DNA from: Collinsella sp. AF02-46-1
Lineage (GTDB): Bacteria > Actinomycetota > Coriobacteriia > Coriobacteriales > Coriobacteriaceae
Assembly: GCA_934876235.1 (NCBI GenBank)
Contig: CAKXKM010000029.1
Coordinates: 1 to 20,398 of the forward strand
Direction of reading: 5' to 3'
DNA: 20,398 bases
The translations under genes were made by a program, and so were the position numbers. The notes beneath the pieces were generated by a model. It was not told where the DNA came from and did no database searches. It saw only the letters and a program-made list of their open reading frames with translations. Positions within the stretch are counted from its first letter, which is position 1; each line of letters opens with the position of its first letter. Below are positions 7,238-13,692 of the stretch, in pieces.

Positions 7238-8095
7238 CTACTCAACGACCTTATCCGGCTGGATGAGCTCCTCGTAGTAGCTGATATGCTCACGCGCGTC
7301 TTCAATCTCGGGCAGCAGGAAGTTGTAGATGACTTCGATGATCATCGTGGCGCTGATCTTGGAGAACGCAAAGTCGCCCGTCGTCAGTAGCGCTTCGTGG
7401 TTGACGGTATTAAAAGTGTAGTCTGCCAGACGCGCGAGCGGGGATTTGCTGTCGCTGCTGATGACGACTACGGTTGCGCCGCAGTTGCGAGCCGCTTTTG
7501 CCATGCGATTCAGTCGGCGCGATTTGCCGGAGTTTGAGATTAGCACGATGACGTCACCTGGGCGTAACGTGAGCGCAAAGCCAATTGATGTCTCGCTAAT
7601 GGTGCTCGCCATGCAGCGCAGGCCCAGCTGCGAAAACTTAAACGTCGCATCGAGCGCGACCGCGTTCGTATTGCCCACAGCCGCAAACTCAATAACCCCT
7701 GCATGCTTAAGGGCATGTACAACAGCCGCCAGCGTATCGTGGTCGATCCCGTCGATGGTCGCATTAAGCTCGCTCACCTTGGCAGCCAGGATGTTCTTAA
7801 GGCTCTGCTCCATATTGTCGAGCGAGACTTCGTCAGTCAGGCCCTCGTTGCGCTGGCTTTCCAAATCCCTCGCCAACGAAAACTGAAAGCTGCGGAAGCT
7901 GCCAAAGCCAAGCTTGCGGCAGAAGCGCGAAACGGTCGCCTCGGACGTGGCGGCGGCGCGCGAGAGCTGAGCCGCCGTGAGGCGTGGCGCCTCGGACTGG
8001 TGCTCCAATATATAGTCGACAATACGCTGCTCGGACTCGCTGTATCCCTGATGGGTACTAATGAGGGAAAGTGCGCTCTTGCTACTATCGGTCAT
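7238..8095 (-). CDS. MurR/RpiR family transcriptional regulator
   Basis: Encodes 285 aa. RpiR-type regulators bind DNA with an N-terminal helix-turn-helix and sense phosphosugars with a C-terminal SIS domain. The HTH lies about residues 35-65 (LTAAQLSRAAATSEATVSRF, then CRKLGFGSFRSF). The SIS domain spans about 110-240 with PGDVIVLISNSGKSRRLNRM as its phosphate-binding loop. The start at 8095 is chosen over an in-frame ATG at 8143 because AGGAG sits about seven bases ahead of it. The gene is divergent from the PTS permease, so it most likely controls that permease in response to the incoming phosphosugar; activation or repression cannot be told from sequence. Confidence 0.92.
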   Translation of the reverse strand: MTDSSKSALSLISTHQGYSESEQRIVDYILEHQSEAPRLTAAQLSRAAATSEATVSRFCRKLGFGSFRSFQFSLARDLESQRNEGLTDEVSLDNMEQSLKNILAAKVSELNATIDGIDHDTLAAVVHALKHAGVIEFAAVGNTNAVALDATFKFSQLGLRCMASTISETSIGFALTLRPGDVIVLISNSGKSRRLNRMAKAARNCGATVVVISSDSKSPLARLADYTFNTVNHEALLTTGDFAFSKISATMIIEVIYNFLLPEIEDAREHISYYEELIQPDKVVE

Positions 8096-8143
8096 GGATA
8101 GCTCCTGGTTGGCATGAAAATCGGACTCGTTTTGTAATGTCAT

Positions 8144-8149
8144 AGTATA
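8144..8149 (-). promoter_or_regulatory. Candidate -10 box of the RpiR-type regulator gene
   Basis: TATACT on the reverse strand, about 50 bases ahead of the chosen start. No convincing -35 hexamer is seen at proper spacing, so this is a tentative call. Confidence 0.3.
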
Positions 8150-8197
8150 GGGGGATTTTCAATTACAAGATACACCTTGCCGTTTCAAGTGTTGATG

Positions 8198-8242
8198 GTA
8201 AACTTTCACCTACCGTTTACGGTTATGAAAGAACCTTTCACC
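8198..8242 (+). promoter_or_regulatory. Candidate operator region between the regulator and PTS genes
   Basis: An inverted pair GTAAAC (8198-8203) / GTTTAC (8215-8220) is separated by 11 bases. The octamer CTTTCACC occurs twice in the same orientation, at 8203-8210 and 8235-8242, 32 bases apart (about three helical turns). Both lie upstream of the PTS start and are plausible sites for the adjacent RpiR-type regulator. Inference only. Confidence 0.35.
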
Positions 8243-8305
8243 GGAGAATTGCGCCTTGTCTCTTCTCACGCGGACGGTAGGTTGGTATCTTTCAGTTGTG
8301 GAAAA

Positions 8306-8345
8306 GCGCGCAAGGACGCGCGTGTAGGGGAGCGCCTGCGGGCGC
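8306..8345 (+). other. Two small GC hairpins in the PTS mRNA leader
   Basis: GCGCG (8306-8310) pairs with CGCGC (8317-8321), and GCGCC (8332-8336) pairs with GGCGC (8341-8345) over a four-base loop. The second ends just before the AAGGAGG ribosome site. No T-run follows, so they are not terminators. Confidence 0.35.
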
Positions 8346-8367
8346 AAAACTTAAAAAGGAGGGACAC

Positions 8368-10371
8368 ATGGCTAAGTTTGACATCATCGCCGCCACCGGT
8401 TGCCCGACCGGCATTGCGCACACCTTCATGGCGAAGGAGGCACTGGAGAAGGCAGCTGCCGAGCGAGGTCTGACTATTAAGGTCGAGACCCATGGCCAGG
8501 TCGGTGTCGAGAACGAGCTCACCAAGAGCGAGATCACCGGTGCCAAGGCCGTCGTCGTCGCAGCCGATAAGGATGTCCAGGCTGAGCGTTTCGCCGGCAA
8601 GCCCATGGTTTCCGTTGGTGTTTCCAAGGCCCTGTCCGTTGAGGCCGCCGGTAAGCTGATTGACCGCGCGCTCGCCGCCAAGGGCGACAACACGGTTGCA
8701 GCCGCTGCCGATGTCGAGGACGAGGCCGAGGAGAAGGAGTCCATCGGTCACGTCATCTACAAGCACCTTATGAACGGCGTCAGCCATATGCTGGTCTTCG
8801 TCGTTGCCGGTGGTGTCCTGACCGCCGTCTCGTTCCTGTGGGGCATTACGTCCTTCGATTCGACGGCGTCTGACTACAACAGCTTTGCTGCGATGCTCAA
8901 GATCATCGGCGGCATCGCCATGAACCTCATGGTTCCGGTACTTTCCGCCTACATCGCCGAGTCCATCGGTAAGCGCCCGGCGCTCGTCCCTGGTTTTGTT
9001 GCCGGTATGATCGCCATTCAGGGCCTGCCTGTTAACGCCGAGACCGGCATGATCGACGCCGGTGGCGCCGGCGTGGGCTTCGGCTTCCTGGGCGGCATCG
9101 TCGGCGGCTTCCTCGCTGGCTATGTCATCCTGCTGCTCGAGAAGGTCTTTGCCGGTCTGCCCAAGAACCTGGACGGCCTCAAGGCTATCTTCCTGTACCC
9201 GCTGTTCTCGACCGCCATCGTCGGTCTGGTCATGCTCGGCATCTCCGGCCCCATGGCTGCCATCAACACTGCCATGATGGACTTCCTCAAGGGCCTGTCC
9301 GCCTCTGGCGCCGTTGTCCTGGGTCTTGCCATCGGCTGCATGTGTGCCTTTGACATGGGTGGCCCGGTCAACAAGGCTGCTTACGTCACCGGTACCGCTA
9401 TGCTCACCGAGGCGCTGGCTGCTGGCGTTGGCACCGATACCTACAACTTCGGCACCAACTTCATGGCTGCCGTCTCCGCCGCCTGCATCGTTCCGCCGCT
9501 GATCACCACCTTTGCCGTCGTTGTCGGCAAGAAGTACTTCAGCCAGGAGGATCACGACGCCGGTGTCGTCAACCTCATCCTTGGTTGCACCCACATCACC
9601 GAGGGCGCCATTCCGTTCATGACCAAGAACATCTGGCCGGTCATGCCCATCATGATGCTCGGTTCCTCTATCGCTTCGATCCTGACCATCATGTTCAACG
9701 TTCACGATCCGGCGCCTCACGGTGGCTTCCTGGTCCTGCCCGTTGTCGAGAACGGTCCGCTGTGGGTCCTCGCGATCCTCATCGGCGCTGTTGTCGGTGG
9801 CATCCTGTTCGTGGCCTTCAAGAAGTACGACTTCGAGAAGAATCAGAAGGCCGCTCCTGCAGCCAAGCCCGTTGAGGCCCCCAAGGCCGCTGCCGTCGAG
9901 GCTCCCAAGGCCGAGGCTGCCGACTTCGTGAAGGTCGAGAATGTCTTTGTCGCCGAGGACTTCGCTTCTCGTGACGAGGCTCTGAGCTTCGTTTCCAACC
10001 AGGCCGTCAAGGCCGGTATCGCAAACGACGCCGACGCCGTGATGAACGCCTTCCTGGCCCGCGAGGCCGAGGGCACCACGGGCATGATGGAGGGCTTCGC
10101 CATTCCGCATGCCAAGTCCGACGCCATTACCGAGGCTGCCGTCATCGTCGTCAAGGACGAGTCCGGCGTGACCGGTTGGGACACCATGGACGGCGCTCCC
10201 GTCAACGTGGGCATCGCCCTGCTCATCCCTGGTGCACAGGCTGGCACCACGCACCTCAAGATCCTGTCCAAGGTCGCCGAGGCGCTCATGGACGAGGACT
10301 TCCGTGCCACCGTCAAGGGTTCCACCGACGCCGCCGAGATCGCCAAGACGATCAACGCCCGCCTGGTCTAA
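8368..10371 (+). CDS. PTS fructose-family permease, IIB-IIC-IIA fusion
   Basis: Encodes 667 aa. The protein imports and phosphorylates a sugar, probably fructose or a related hexose/hexitol, using phosphate from HPr. The N-terminal IIB domain (about 1-105) has its phosphorylated cysteine C12 in AATGCPTGIAHTFMA. A hydrophobic IIC domain (about 125-490) spans the membrane with GHVIYKHLMNGVSHMLVFVV at its start and CTHITEGAIPF later. An Ala/Pro/Lys-rich linker leads to a C-terminal type-2 IIA domain with phosphorylated H581 in GFAIPHAKSD. ATG 8368 is chosen because AAGGAGG lies just upstream; an in-frame upstream start at 8296 has no support. The order differs from the A-B-C order of Bacillus FruA. 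No 1-phosphofructokinase gene is adjacent. Confidence 0.94.
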   Translation: MAKFDIIAATGCPTGIAHTFMAKEALEKAAAERGLTIKVETHGQVGVENELTKSEITGAKAVVVAADKDVQAERFAGKPMVSVGVSKALSVEAAGKLIDRALAAKGDNTVAAAADVEDEAEEKESIGHVIYKHLMNGVSHMLVFVVAGGVLTAVSFLWGITSFDSTASDYNSFAAMLKIIGGIAMNLMVPVLSAYIAESIGKRPALVPGFVAGMIAIQGLPVNAETGMIDAGGAGVGFGFLGGIVGGFLAGYVILLLEKVFAGLPKNLDGLKAIFLYPLFSTAIVGLVMLGISGPMAAINTAMMDFLKGLSASGAVVLGLAIGCMCAFDMGGPVNKAAYVTGTAMLTEALAAGVGTDTYNFGTNFMAAVSAACIVPPLITTFAVVVGKKYFSQEDHDAGVVNLILGCTHITEGAIPFMTKNIWPVMPIMMLGSSIASILTIMFNVHDPAPHGGFLVLPVVENGPLWVLAILIGAVVGGILFVAFKKYDFEKNQKAAPAAKPVEAPKAAAVEAPKAEAADFVKVENVFVAEDFASRDEALSFVSNQAVKAGIANDADAVMNAFLAREAEGTTGMMEGFAIPHAKSDAITEAAVIVVKDESGVTGWDTMDGAPVNVGIALLIPGAQAGTTHLKILSKVAEALMDEDFRATVKGSTDAAEIAKTINARLV

Positions 10372-10406
10372 TCCCACAGTACGCGAATAACATCGCCCCC
10401 TGTAAC

Positions 10407-10443
10407 AAAGGCGAGGACTCCACCAGGAGCCCCCCGCCTTTTT
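10407..10443 (+). terminator. Intrinsic terminator of the PTS gene
   Basis: AAAGGCG at the left and CGCCTTTTT at the right enclose an imperfect GC stem (GG.CTCC / GGAG.CC, loop ACCA) followed by T's. It starts 36 bases after the PTS stop. Confidence 0.85.
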
Positions 10444-10445
10444 CT

Positions 10446-10538
10446 ATGCCCTCCCATAAGTTGCGGTGAAATGGGGACTGTTTAAACGATTCAACCCCAA
10501 ATTCAGTCCCTATTTCACCGCAACTTACAAAAGGGCAT
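10446..10538. repeat. Long inverted repeat, 35-bp arms (REP/MITE-like)
   Basis: The arms at 10446-10480 and 10504-10538 are inverted copies matching at 30 of 35 bases, including 16 consecutive bases (TAAGTTGCGGTGAAAT). The 23-base centre carries GTTTAAAC. The mismatches cluster in one 4-base block (CCCA against TTTG), so the ends ATGCCCT/AGGGCAT and the core are both kept. It has no T-tract and lies after a separate terminator, so it is not needed for termination. Confidence 0.8.
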
Positions 10539-10631
10539 AGAGTGGGCTGCCTATCGAGTCTTTGTCGCGAACAAGTCATCAGCCAGAATTCCGTTCGCAC
10601 GATATTACTTTGGACCGACCGAGTTTCCGCA

Positions 10632-10746
10632 GTTTGCTCGCCCCGGACCCCGCGCGCGGGGGCCATGAGATTTATCGCGAGTTCCGCACGAGCCGAAGAG
10701 CACTTAATGTGCTCTTCGTGCGAGCCAGGACTGTAGAGCAGCAAAC
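10632..10746. other. Hairpin-rich stretch, possible structured RNA or repeat remnant
   Basis: GTTTGCT (10632-10638) and AGCAAAC (10740-10746) are complementary ends. Inside are the palindrome CCCCGCGCGCGGGG and a 9-bp hairpin GAAGAGCAC/GTGCTCTTC (10695-10703 with 10709-10717) that continues as CGCAC/GTGCG past a bulge. No poly-T tail or clear promoter is visible. What it does is unknown. Confidence 0.3.
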
Positions 10747-10782
10747 ATAACCAAGACCCACCGGGCAACCGGACGAGCTAGT

Positions 10783-11784
10783 TTACTTCGCGGCACCGGG
10801 GATGCCGTGGGAGGTTTTGGCGGTTTTGGCTCCGTTTACGATGGCGGTCTGTAAGGCCCTTACGGCGAGCATGCCCAACAGGTCCAGGGGCACGGTGGCG
10901 CTTGCCTGGGCTCCCAGCTTGCCGCTGGCGAGGGTGTAGATGGTGTCGCCGTCGTTGGTGGTGTGCGTGGGACGGATGGCGTGCGCATAGGCATCTGCGG
11001 CCATTTGGGACACCTTGGTGGCCTGGGCCTTGGTGAGCTCAACGTTGGTGACGATGCAGCTGATGGTGGTGTTGGTGCGGTCGAGCGGCATCTGCATGGA
11101 GCCGGCGGCGGCAAAGGCTGCGAGCTCCATGTCGACGATCTGGTCGCTATCTGCTGCAGCGCGCATACCAGCGACCCATTCGCCGGTGAAGGGGTCGACG
11201 ACATTGCCGCAGGCGTTGACCGAGACCACGGCACCCACCTTGACGGGGCCGAGTGCCACGGCGGCAGCGCCTAGGCCGGCCTTCATGCAGGTGGCGGGGC
11301 CCATGAGCTTGCCCACGGTGGCACCGGTGCCGGCACCTACATTGCCCTGCTCGAGCGTGGTGGGGGTGTTGTCGAGCGCCTCGCGCACGGCGGAGATGCC
11401 AGCGTTGATGTCGGGGCGTACGGTGGGGTCGCCAAAGGCGAGGTCGAAGATGCAGCTGGAGCATACGATGGGTACCTGCGTAGGGCCGACGGGTAGGCCG
11501 ATGCCGCGGCTCTCGAGCTCGCGGGCGACGCCGCTTGCGGCCTCCAGACCAAAGGCCGATCCACCCGAAAGGCATACGGCGTGGACCTTGTCCACGGTGT
11601 TCTCGGGGCGCAGCAGGTCGGTCTCGCGTGATGCCGGTGCACCGCCGCGAACGTCAACACCGCCGGTGGCGCCCTCGGGTGCCACGATTACGGTGCAACC
11701 GGTGCCGGCCTCCTCGTCCGTATAGTTGCCAAAACAAAAGCCATCGACATCACAAACGTCAATGGCCTCAAGCAGTGTATCCAT
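10783..11784 (-). CDS. P1 family (S58, DmpA/NylC-like) Ntn-hydrolase peptidase
   Basis: Encodes 333 aa. Members are made as one chain and cut themselves to expose an N-terminal Ser/Thr nucleophile; known relatives include the aminopeptidase DmpA and the nylon-oligomer hydrolase NylC. Typical blocks are visible: AGTGCTVIVAPEGATGGVDVRGGAP near the start, VHAVCLSGGSAFGLEAASGV, GNVGAGTGATVGK, and DRTNTTISCIVTN, where the predicted self-cleavage is N238-T239. Late conserved IRPTHTTNDGDTIYTLA follows. No signal peptide is seen, so it is probably cytosolic. AGGAG precedes the ATG at 11784. It faces the PTS gene and is followed at the other side by maf in the same direction. The natural substrate is unknown. 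Confidence 0.9.
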   Translation of the reverse strand: MDTLLEAIDVCDVDGFCFGNYTDEEAGTGCTVIVAPEGATGGVDVRGGAPASRETDLLRPENTVDKVHAVCLSGGSAFGLEAASGVARELESRGIGLPVGPTQVPIVCSSCIFDLAFGDPTVRPDINAGISAVREALDNTPTTLEQGNVGAGTGATVGKLMGPATCMKAGLGAAAVALGPVKVGAVVSVNACGNVVDPFTGEWVAGMRAAADSDQIVDMELAAFAAAGSMQMPLDRTNTTISCIVTNVELTKAQATKVSQMAADAYAHAIRPTHTTNDGDTIYTLASGKLGAQASATVPLDLLGMLAVRALQTAIVNGAKTAKTSHGIPGAAK

Positions 11785-11807
11785 GTTTTACTCCTATCGG
11801 TTTTCCG

Positions 11808-11824
11808 CCGGGCCTCATGCCCGG
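11808..11824 (-). other. Small hairpin just upstream of the S58 peptidase ribosome site
   Basis: CCGGGC (11808-11813) pairs with GCCCGG (11819-11824) over a five-base loop, about 12 bases from the AGGAG of the peptidase gene. It could modestly affect translation; no stronger claim is supported. Confidence 0.3.
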
Positions 11825-11854
11825 TCGGGATCCGTACGGTACGCCAAAATTGTA

Positions 11855-11877
11855 GGCGCTGGGGGATACCCAGCGCC
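11855..11877 (-). terminator. Probable terminator of maf
   Basis: A 9-bp stem, GGCGCTGGG/CCCAGCGCC, with a short loop begins nine bases past the maf stop. On the reverse strand it is followed by TACAATTTT, a modest T-tract. Confidence 0.65.
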
Positions 11878-11885
11878 AGATGCAA

Positions 11886-12467
11886 TTACGATAGTTTTTG
11901 AATCGCGCGCGCGACGCGAGCGATGGGCAGGCCCACCACGTTGTAGAAATCGCCCGAAATATCATGCACGAGCATGCGCCCGCCGACGCCCTGGATGCCG
12001 TAGGCGCCGGCTTTGTCCATGGGCTCGCCCGAGGCGACGTAGCGCTCAATCTGCTCGTCGGTGAGCTCATAGAACGTCACGTCGGTCACATCGACAAACG
12101 ATAGGCTCTCGGCGGCGTGCGGGGCTGTGACGTCTCCGGCTCTAACGATGCAGACGCCGGTTGCGACCTGGTGCGTGCGCCCCGAGAGCTCGTGGAGCAT
12201 GGTGCGGGCTTCGTCCTCGTTTGCCGGCTTACCTAAAATCTTGCCATCGAAGGTGACGATGGTGTCGGCTGCGATGGTCAGCTCACTGGGCTCGGCGTGC
12301 TCGGCGGCAACGGCGGCAGCCTTAGCGCGAGCTAAACGCTCGACAAGCGTAAGCGGTGCCTCGTCATCAAAAGGAGTCTCGTCGATGTCAGCGGGAATGA
12401 CGCGGATGTCGTAGCCCGCTTCGCGCATCAACTCGATGCGGCGCGGTGATTGCGAAGCCAAAATCAT
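11886..12467 (-). CDS. maf: Maf family nucleotide pyrophosphatase
   Basis: Encodes 193 aa, the standard Maf length. Maf proteins hydrolyse non-canonical or excess nucleoside triphosphates (the dTTP/UTP type in the YhdE branch), limiting misincorporation and affecting septation. The N-terminal phosphate-binding signature ILASQSPRRIELM, the catalytic block IAADTIVTFDGKILGKP and the later YGIQGVGGRMLVHDISGDFYNVVGLP are all visible. The ATG at 12467 overlaps the stop of the upstream DJ-1-like gene as ATGA, with GAGGG a little upstream inside that gene, so the two are translationally coupled. Confidence 0.94.
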   Translation of the reverse strand: MILASQSPRRIELMREAGYDIRVIPADIDETPFDDEAPLTLVERLARAKAAAVAAEHAEPSELTIAADTIVTFDGKILGKPANEDEARTMLHELSGRTHQVATGVCIVRAGDVTAPHAAESLSFVDVTDVTFYELTDEQIERYVASGEPMDKAGAYGIQGVGGRMLVHDISGDFYNVVGLPIARVARAIQKLS

Positions 12468-13006
12468 AGCTGAATGCCCTCGGCAACCTTCTCGACAGCT
12501 TTGTCGCCGGCGAGCGTACGCAGCAGCTCAAGCGCAAAGGGGAGCGACTGGGCCATGCCGCTGGCGGTGATGATGTTGCCGTCGTGCGTGACCTTGTCGC
12601 CGGTATAGGCGCCCTCGGGGAAGCTCTTCTCAAAGCCGGGGAAGCACGTGGCGTGGCGTCCCTCGAGCAGATCAAGCTCGCCCAGGATAAACGGGGCGGC
12701 ACAGATGGCGGCAACATGCTTGGTCGCGGCGAACTCGCAGACTACGTCGCAGACGCGCTGGTCGGCGCGCAGGTTGGTGGCACCGGGCAGACCGCCGGGC
12801 AGCACGACGCAGTCATACTCGTCAAAGTTAATCTCGTCAAAGAGTGCGTCGCAGGTTACGGGAATCTGCAGCGAGCTTACGACCTCACGCGTAGGCATAA
12901 TCGAGACGAGCGTGGCGCGCACGCCGCCGCGACGCATGACATCGACCATGGTCAGGCATTCAATCGTTTCAAAGCCATCGGCGGCAAGAACGGCGACGCT
13001 GGGCAT
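12464..13006 (-). CDS. DJ-1/PfpI family protein (class I glutamine amidotransferase-like)
   Basis: Encodes 180 aa. The DJ-1/ThiJ/YajL family includes proteins proposed to act in oxidative stress, glyoxal handling or chaperoning. The sequence shows the Rossmann-like start MPSVAVLAADGFETIECL, the acidic residue of the site in GFE, VVLPGGLPGATNL, and the nucleophile elbow AAICAAPFILGE containing the conserved cysteine. ATG 13006 is chosen over in-frame ATG 13021 because AAAGGA lies between them at the right spacing and the domain begins immediately. It heads a two-gene unit with maf. The exact role cannot be deduced; YajL-type is the closest impression. Confidence 0.9.
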   Translation of the reverse strand: MPSVAVLAADGFETIECLTMVDVMRRGGVRATLVSIMPTREVVSSLQIPVTCDALFDEINFDEYDCVVLPGGLPGATNLRADQRVCDVVCEFAATKHVAAICAAPFILGELDLLEGRHATCFPGFEKSFPEGAYTGDKVTHDGNIITASGMAQSLPFALELLRTLAGDKAVEKVAEGIQL

Positions 13007-13043
13007 AAGGGTTCCTTTCATAGGGCGGCATACAATTAGCCGT

Positions 13044-13071
13044 CTTATACCCCGAAGACCCCCGCTTGCCA
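13044..13071 (-). promoter_or_regulatory. Candidate promoter of the DJ-1-like gene and maf
   Basis: On the reverse strand a TGGCAA (13071-13066) is followed after 16 bases by TATAAG (13049-13044), about 40 bases ahead of the start codon. The match is moderate. Confidence 0.35.
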
Positions 13072-13080
13072 CGTCCCATT

Positions 13081-13116
13081 CCCCAATGATTTTGATCTCC
13101 GCCCCAGAAAATCATG
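13081..13116 (-). repeat. Interspersed repeat copy A (GATTTTCTGGGGCGG type)
   Basis: Read on the reverse strand this segment carries GATTTTCTGGGGCGGAGATC, then AAAATCATTGGGG. It aligns with the left arm of the element at 13511-13572 and with 15484-15517. It does not follow any gene end visible here, unlike the other copies. Confidence 0.55.
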
Positions 13117-13212
13117 CAGGGTGGATGGGTGTTGCGCACTAGGAGGGGCTTGCGGCGCGGCGATAAAATCTCGGCATCCGTCATCTTTCGCAACATGAGG
13201 AGCTGATTTGCG

Positions 13213-13512
13213 ATGATAGGCCTTAGTGTATTCAATCTTCTTGTTTTGCTAGTTGTATTTGGTGGTGTCGCGACTGTCGCCTTTGCTGTTATCTTGAACA
13301 AGGAATCGTCGAATAAGCCTCAGCCTCCGCAGTCCAATCCGTACCAGCAAATGCCTCCCGCGCAGCAGGTTCCGCCGCTCCAGCAGACGCCGACCACGAT
13401 CGACGATGCTCAGCCAGTTGAGGCTACTTATTTCTGTGCCCAGTGCGGGTCAAAGCTGGAGACAAATGCCTCCTTCAGCCAAAACTGTGGCGCTCCTGTC
13501 AACCATCAGTGA
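13213..13512 (+). CDS. Small membrane protein with degenerate zinc ribbon
   Basis: Encodes 99 aa. Residues about 4-28 form one membrane segment (FNLLVLLVVFGGVATVAFAV). A Pro/Gln-rich linker follows (about 35-65), and the C-terminus is a zinc-ribbon-like knuckle, FCAQCGSKLETNASFSQNCG. In the expected CxxC...CxxC pattern, C75, C78 and C92 are present but the third cysteine is S89 (AGC, one base from TGC), so metal binding is doubtful. The same domain occurs intact at the end of the next gene, which suggests a paralogous pair. AGGAG precedes the ATG by 10 bases. The membrane segment and start suit a cytosolic ribbon. Function unknown. Confidence 0.75.
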   Translation: MIGLSVFNLLVLLVVFGGVATVAFAVILNKESSNKPQPPQSNPYQQMPPAQQVPPLQQTPTTIDDAQPVEATYFCAQCGSKLETNASFSQNCGAPVNHQ

Positions 13513-13577
13513 TTTTTCTGGGGCGGGGATTAAATAATCATTGCGTACCGAATGATTATTTAATCCTCGCCCTATTT
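13511..13577 (+). terminator. Terminator hairpin and repeat copy B after the small zinc-ribbon gene
   Basis: A 22-bp stem, 13521-13542 with 13551-13572, differs at one position (a G-T wobble) and has an eight-base loop; TATTTT follows. It begins right at the stop codon of the small gene. The left arm, TTTTTCTGGGGCGGGGAT, is shared with two other sites in this region, so the sequence is both terminator and repeat. Confidence 0.8.
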
Positions 13578-13614
13578 TCATCGTGCGCCACCGATTTTTT
13601 TGCACGCTGAGAAT

Positions 13615-13626
13615 TGTTGCGCAACA
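13615..13626. promoter_or_regulatory. 12-bp perfect palindrome upstream of the large zinc-ribbon gene
   Basis: TGTTGCGCAACA is fully self-complementary and lies 67 bases before the ATG at 13693. It could be an operator; no regulator is evident nearby and no clear promoter hexamers were found around it. Confidence 0.3.
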
Positions 13627-13692
13627 CATTTGGATTTTTCAGGCTTAGCTTAGCTTCAGGTATTACTCACCTATCGACCGAAAGGGGCAACC

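Larger units (their letters stand above)
10372..10782. other. Intergenic region between convergent PTS and peptidase genes
   Basis: About 410 bases with no credible gene. It holds the PTS terminator (10407-10443), a long inverted repeat (10446-10538) and, further on, a cluster of hairpin-forming sequences (10632-10746). Open frames crossing it have no ribosome site and cut across the repeats. Confidence 0.7.

Noticed and set aside
8266..10377. 703-codon open frame antisense to the PTS permease
   Set aside because: Mirror of a highly biased coding strand; its product is low-complexity Gly/Asp/Val-rich with no domain, while the forward frame has full PTS motifs.
10352..10768. Reverse open frame of 138 codons over the inverted repeat
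   Set aside because: Runs through the PTS terminator and both repeat arms; no ribosome site or homology by eye.
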